A stretch of 64,000 nt of DNA, taken from assembly GCF_026151205.1 (NCBI RefSeq), contig NC_087080.1:1606879-1670878 (forward strand), given 5' to 3'. This DNA comes from Bolinopsis microptera (lineage: Eukaryota; Ctenophora; Tentaculata; Lobata; Bolinopsidae). Both the position numbers and the translations under genes were made by a program. Below the pieces are notes generated by a model. That model was not told the DNA's origin, did no database searches, and worked only from the letters and a program-made list of their open reading frames with translations. This document shows, piece by piece, positions 59,690 to 64,000 of this stretch (the first letter of the stretch is position 1; every line of letters begins with the position of its first letter).

Positions 59690-61769
59690 TTAAGGTTTAT
59701 GGAATATAGGTAATCCAAAGGGATTGACAGTATTAAGGCCAAAAGGTCTAAGAGAATTAAGCAAATGTATGTAGTTATTTTCTTTTACTTCAAGTGTACT
59801 GGGACTGCAATTCTCTAAAATAAAAGTTCTAAAAGTTTCATTAAAATCTGTATGTACTCCTAAACCGTGGTCAATCAAGTGAACTCCTAGGCTATACTCA
59901 TCACTAGTAATATCAAATGCTCTACCATCAACGATTTCATAAAATTTGGACCTGTATCCGTCCATCCTTTTATGCAAGCTATTAATAGTCCTACCCACAT
60001 AGTTTTTCTTACAAATCGAACACTGTACAAGATAGATGATGTTATAGGTCTTGCAACAACCAGGGGCTGATTTGATCTTTTTGCCATTTGATGTGATGGA
60101 GTCCTTATTCATGATCATTTTACAACACTTGCAGTTTCTTCTGTGACAGGGTTCAGTTTTACCATGTTTAGCACCTAAGGCAAGCTGTTTAGATGTAACG
60201 AGGCGAGATCTAAGTGTAGATCCCGTTTTCTTTACAAACTGAAACAGTTTATCTTTTCCTTTCGGTGCTGTGGTGGAGTTTGTGGCTTGCTGACTCTCAC
60301 TTTCACTAAAACTACGAGTTCGTCTCAAGTGACCTTCGTATTTCTGGACAACATTCACCAAGTCATTGTCACTTCCATAACTGGAGATGACTCTGATTGG
60401 TATGGCTGATAGCGGGGATTGTTCATTAGGCTCGACCGTACTCTTCCTGACTAACACTCTTTCCATGCCAAGGACTTTGTTAGCTATGTTGTCAGCCATT
60501 TTACTAGGGTATCCTGATTCATGAAACGCCCGTTTGAGAATGTTAAGCTGGGTCTCTAATCTCTCCTTTGAATTGATTATCCTCCTGAGGCGTAAACACT
60601 GGGAGTATACAATTCCTGAGAATATGTGATTGGGGTGACTACTGCTGAAATGTAGGTAGGACCTGGAGTCTGTTTCTTTTACGTATAGATCAGTTTGAAG
60701 CTCTCCTTGATGGTCGAAAGTAAACTGTACATCTAGAAAACTGACATATTCAGCTGTATTTTCTGCTTGGAATTCATCTATTTCAAGGCCATCGGGAGCG
60801 ATGTTTTCGTTGACCTTCTTTATCCATTTATCCATGCTGAAAACTGTCTGGTAGTACCTGTAAACTGACCTGCTCCGTCGTCAATATATCTCTTAACAGA
60901 TGCTACTTGGTCCATTAGTGTGGGGTTTGAGTAGACTTCCTTGTTAAGGACATAAAACACAGCGATGTTTGCCAGTTGAACACATAGAGAACCTCCAGTA
61001 GGTACACCGTGTATTTGTTTGTACCAAGCATTCTCGAAAAAACCTATAGATGATTTTAGGCTGTGGTTCACCAAGTCAATTAGCCAAGCTTTGAAGTTCA
61101 TAGACCAGTCGGGTCTTAATTGGTCCATGGCAAATTCAAGAGCTTCAATGACAAGGGAGGGGCTGAGTGAGTCGTAAAGGCCCTTGAAGTCAAAAGTAAA
61201 CGGTTTATATGTTTTCTTTTCAACTTGGGGTTTATTAGAGTTGATTTCGTCGAGCCAAATTAATGCATCTGTTGTGTCTGTAAGGAGGTCTTGGCAGAAG
61301 TCTTTTTCCAGGGGTCTTAAGTATTTCGTGGCTACAAACACATCACTCTTTTTACTGATACCTTCTTGAAGTGCTGTAATAAGTCTCACTGGCGGTTCAA
61401 CCCCTGGGATAAGTTGGTCTTTCCTCAGTTTGTGGACTTTCAAGGAGGGGTAAAAGTAGCTCTTTCCCGGTTTATGGTGGGGAGCTGTACTTGGCCTGTT
61501 GGTCGGGCCTGTGCCTGCCTTATTTGTGTTGTCTGAAATACCCATCACAGACTTTGCTTCTTCAGGTGTAATGAAGCCTCTTGTCTTACCTTCGACCCAA
61601 GTGTCAAAAAGTTCACCGTGGAGGGTATGGAGTGGGTCGGAATCAAGTTTCTGGTATAGTTGAGGATTTTCTAGTTTCTCAAGGGTCTTATTTCTCAGTA
61701 ACTTGGGATCAACAATGAGGATGCTTCCTCCTTTGTCGGCTGGTGTTATTGCTATTATTCCATCTGATA
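59690..61769 (-). CDS. Penelope-like retroelement: reverse transcriptase and GIY-YIG endonuclease, frameshifted
   Basis: The first frame (61,769-60,820) begins within the reverse transcriptase: IIAITPADKGGSILIVDPKL, TFDFKGLYDSLSPSLV, HGVPTGGSLCVQLANIA and the catalytic RYIDDGAG. The second frame (60,835-59,690) continues with IDEFQAENTAEYVSFLDVQF and ends in a GIY-YIG nuclease: YNIIYLVQCSICKKNYVGRT, a conserved Arg in LHKRMDGYRSKF, and a late EN pair. CCH-type Cys/His residues (CHRRNCKCCKM) precede the nuclease, as in other Penelope-like elements. The frames overlap by 16 nt, so one frameshift separates the palm from the C-terminal half and the copy is dead. It is also 5'-truncated at the insertion boundary. 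Confidence 0.85.
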
Positions 61770-61899
61770 CCACACTGTTATGGGCTCTTCTGGGTTCAGG
61801 TCGTTGAATCTGCCAATTTCTTTAGCACTGAGGTGTTCCGTCCTTGTACCACGATAATTTCTTGGTCTTTGGACCAAGAGCTGTTCCTGGGCCATATCT

Positions 61900-62590
61900 A
61901 CTTTCCTGATAATAGTTCATTCGCCGAGTGAAATGTTTACTTTGATCAGCTTATCTTGCCTACACATTTAAAAAAAAACGAAATTCCTTGCGCACCGCGT
62001 ACTAAAATTACTTGGATTTCTACCGCTTTGATAAATGACTACATGAAGATGGGGAGTTAATATTGTTGATTTATATAATATAGATTATTTATTCTTTAGT
62101 GTAGATTAACTTTATTTTTATATATTTTACCAAGTGTGAAGGATCAACCATACGTTATTGATATTTTTGAAATATTTAATGATACATTGATATAATAATA
62201 AATGATTGTAATATTTTTATTGAGGCACATGCCACCCCATCGCGGGTTTACTACTACTACTACTACTAAGCTATCAAATTTATGCCGAACAAAGTTATGG
62301 TAAGAAAACTTAATAACATATTTTAATACCATATTTTTTAGGTAAACCTCAAAATCTTGTAGTAAGCAAGGATGGCTAAACAATACTGACATTCTGGTGA
62401 CCAATATCACAATATGTACAATCTGTAGCAGTTACTCAGTTGCTGTCCGATAAAATTGAAACAGAAAAAGCGGAACAACGCACAACTTATCGGACGTTAT
62501 TTGACCGGACATTGCGTGAACGGACATTAAAATGAACGCTAGGGCCTCCAGCGTCCAATTAATGTCTGTTCGAACAAGATTACGGGTAAA
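61900..62590. repeat. Duplicated upstream flank of the DXO-like gene
   Basis: Matches 50,789-51,140 with substitutions. The match is interrupted by unmatched sequence at about 61,960-62,270 that contains a (TAC)n microsatellite (62,250-62,268). Together with the gene copies this defines a segmental duplication of more than 1.4 kb. Confidence 0.6.
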
Positions 62591-63603
62591 GCTACTGGAC
62601 ACTGACAAAGGCTCAAGAGATGGTTCTATATATTGTCACATTATTATTATTTAATGATGACTTGTTAATTGATTTTAACAATCACAACACTACATATCCA
62701 AACTAATGGCATGGCATAGCAATATCTACGATATCCTAAATCAGTCCCTAAAAAACTTTGCGCGAGTCTGAAAGGCTGTTGGAAGCACAGAGTGCTCCAT
62801 ATTTTGTTTTATCAATAAACCTTTCTTTTTTCATTTTCTTTTTTTTTTATGTATCAACTGCGTGCAAATTTCTGTTTCAGATTTGATCTATTTATGATAT
62901 ATATTTATGATTATGTAATAAAGTTATTATATTCGTAAACATTGGCTGGCTTACAAACCAGTCCCCAAACGAAACGAAACAAACGTTCTGATTTTAGCTC
63001 CTCATGAAGTCACCAAACAGAAAGTTCGTTTGTTCCACAGTTAATTTATGTGATTGGCTGATACATTAAACACGTAACTAATAAAAGTAGCTCAATTTAT
63101 TTGAAAATTGAACTTTGTAGATAGTAAGACGTAGATACTATTACGACTTTGACAACCTCAACGTTTGATTTTAATCCCTATCATTAAAGATTGAAATTAT
63201 TATTATCATATTTATTGTTATATTTAACATTGCAACTCATCTGACCGTTGGGAGGATTTCTAAAAGAAGGTGTAAACCCTCTGTAGTAATGGACCAGAAC
63301 ATCGAAACCAAGCACATTTATTAGTGTCTTGGATTTAGTAATGTATGATTTCAGCTGCAGATGTTCACTGTGTTCATTCTCTACGTAACTTTACACATCA
63401 CTTAAAACTACATATGTTAGGCAAAGGATAGCATTAATGCCATGCTGCCATTGCAAGCGGAAGAGCAAGTGTGATTTCTGTATCCTAATAGCTTGGCAGT
63501 ATTGACAATTATGACAATTAAAAAAAATCAAACTATATCATTACCTTGCAAGAGGAAGAGCAAGTGTGAAGCAAGTCTGTAGCACTTTAAAAAATCAAAC
63601 TAC
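62591..63603. other. Intergenic/intron, no gene seen
   Basis: AT-rich sequence. A short direct repeat, TGCAAG(C)GGAAGAGCAAGTGTGA, occurs at about 63,453 and 63,546. No exon was found until 63,604. Confidence 0.4.
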
Positions 63604-63731
63604 CTGATCCGTTCGAGTATTTGCTGGCAATGCGCTGAATATCGCTCTGGTACTTGCAGCTTGTGTCCTCGTTGTCACTGTCAAACTTGTCCAACATAAA
63701 GTCCAGCTCTACGTTAAACGAGCTGCTGTCT
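63604..63731 (-). CDS. Internal exon, possibly of the gene ending at 55,112
   Basis: An acceptor (CTATCTCTCAG) and donor (GATCAG|GTAGTT) bound a 128-nt open segment encoding DSSSFNVELDFMLDKFDSDN, then EDTSCKYQSDIQRIASKYSN and GS. It enters in phase 2 and leaves in phase 1, the phase needed by the exon at 55,657-55,546, giving KYSNGSG-IPGMLDWEDM. The two also share an acidic, nuclear-like composition. If they are one gene, its intron of ~8 kb contains the broken DXO-like copy and its retroelements. The family is not recognised and the link rests on phase alone. Confidence 0.45.
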
Positions 63732-63846
63732 CTGAGAGATAGTTACTAGTTAGGATCAGTTAGGTCAATCAAATAGTTTTTAGTTTTAAAAAGTGTGTAT
63801 CCCCATCTTCTATTTGCACATGTTGATTTAAAAAACACCGAATACT

Positions 63847-63868
63847 GGGGGGGGGGGGGGGGGGGGGG
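63847..63868. repeat. 22-nt poly-G run
   Basis: Same kind of homopolymer as the five poly-C runs elsewhere, in opposite orientation. Exact lengths of such runs are often unreliable in assemblies. Confidence 0.8.
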
Positions 63869-64000
63869 TCCAACTACATTTTTGTACACTAATTTAGCGT
63901 ACATTTGGCAAAAATCTGATGGCCATGTACATTAATGGTCATAAAAAATGTAAAAAAATCGGAAATCCCTGGAAACGGAACAGGAAAAACAGGAATAAAC

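Larger units (their letters stand above)
57427..61769. mobile_element. Composite retroelement insertion in the DXO-like copy
   Basis: The insertion is bounded by an exact 8-bp duplication (CCACACTG). Its left part carries a 5'-truncated LINE reverse transcriptase on the plus strand; its right part carries a 5'-truncated Penelope-like element on the minus strand. The two 3' ends meet near 59.1-59.7 kb. One duplication around two elements suggests a joint insertion event, or one element followed by a second that landed at its edge and lost its own duplication. Confidence 0.7.
56507..61895 (-). pseudogene. Second DXO/Rai1-like copy, split by a 4.3-kb insertion
   Basis: The N-terminal part (61,895-61,777) starts MAQEQLLVQRPRNYRGTRTE and reaches NPEEPITVW; the rest (57,424-56,507) resumes at VWSVHSGDDIPEM and runs 305 codons to the stop. 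Between them lie 4,343 bp of retroelement sequence flanked by CCACACTG on both sides (57,419-57,426 and 61,770-61,777). The body is close to the 49,733-50,788 copy, with the same loss of the E-x-D pair (SSIGC) and the same E-F-K motif. It also has a variant segment (DDEQHDGQAYLLRGKFLVMG) in place of DKPYVSWPGNERYADWG. Splicing out of the insertion would not restore frame with the nearest GT/AG pair, so it is probably dead. Confidence 0.7.

Noticed and set aside
57419-61777. The 4.3-kb insertion as a spliceable intron of DXO-like copy 2
   Set aside because: The nearest GT/AG pairs around the target duplication leave the reading frame shifted, and the block is clearly retroelement DNA with a target duplication.

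Overview
The window is nuclear DNA of an invertebrate animal. It is AT-rich, its genes are broken into small exons with GT/AG introns, it codes for sushi/EGF/laminin-G cell-surface modules, and it holds at least six kinds of transposable element plus many minisatellites. Nothing prokaryotic is present. The phylum cannot be told from the sequence alone.

Layout. 1-2.7 kb: repeats and a LINE relic, ending in an 18-bp minisatellite built of CRE/E-box motifs. 2.7-11.9 kb: a complete 15-exon gene (minus strand, 858 residues) that I assembled from splice sites and reading phase; it encodes a secreted-then-anchored sushi/EGF/laminin-G protein. 11.9-15.9 kb: intergenic, with LINE relics. 15.9-21.7 kb: full-length LINE copy A (minus). 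21.7-24.2 kb: fold-backs and a 30-bp minisatellite. 24.3-32.4 kb: two exons of a small secreted-protein gene; its ~7.8-kb intron holds two 21-bp minisatellites, a 5.3-kb hAT-type element with 8-bp target duplication, and a long TC tract. 33.8-47.2 kb: an LTR retrotransposon (minus) with 2,056-bp LTRs and an ATTAT target duplication, carrying gag and one unknown ORF but no pol; LINE copy B is nested in its 5' LTR. 47.2-49.3 kb: dispersed and duplicated repeats with long poly-C. 49.7-50.8 kb: a DXO/Rai1-like gene. 51-55 kb: repeats and a LINE tail. 55.1-63.7 kb: three phase-compatible exons of an unrecognised gene. Inside that interval lies a second DXO-like copy (56.5-61.9 kb), broken by a 4.3-kb insertion made of a LINE reverse transcriptase fragment (+) and a Penelope-like element (-), flanked by an 8-bp target duplication.

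The most interesting system is the LINE. Its ORF1 joins an AlkB-like 2-oxoglutarate/Fe(II) dioxygenase module (HxD...H...RxSxSxR) to an SGNH-esterase-like module. Its ORF2 has a hydrophobic N-terminus and a degenerate 2A-like NPGP motif ahead of the APE endonuclease and reverse transcriptase. Two almost identical copies with open frames imply recent activity. Other points of interest are minisatellites whose units look like RFX X-boxes (in introns of two genes) or CRE/E-box sites, the pol-less LTR element, DXO paralogues that both lack the usual E-x-D metal-binding pair, and a perfect 95-bp-stem hairpin inside the hAT element.

All function calls come from reading motifs by eye; no database search was possible.
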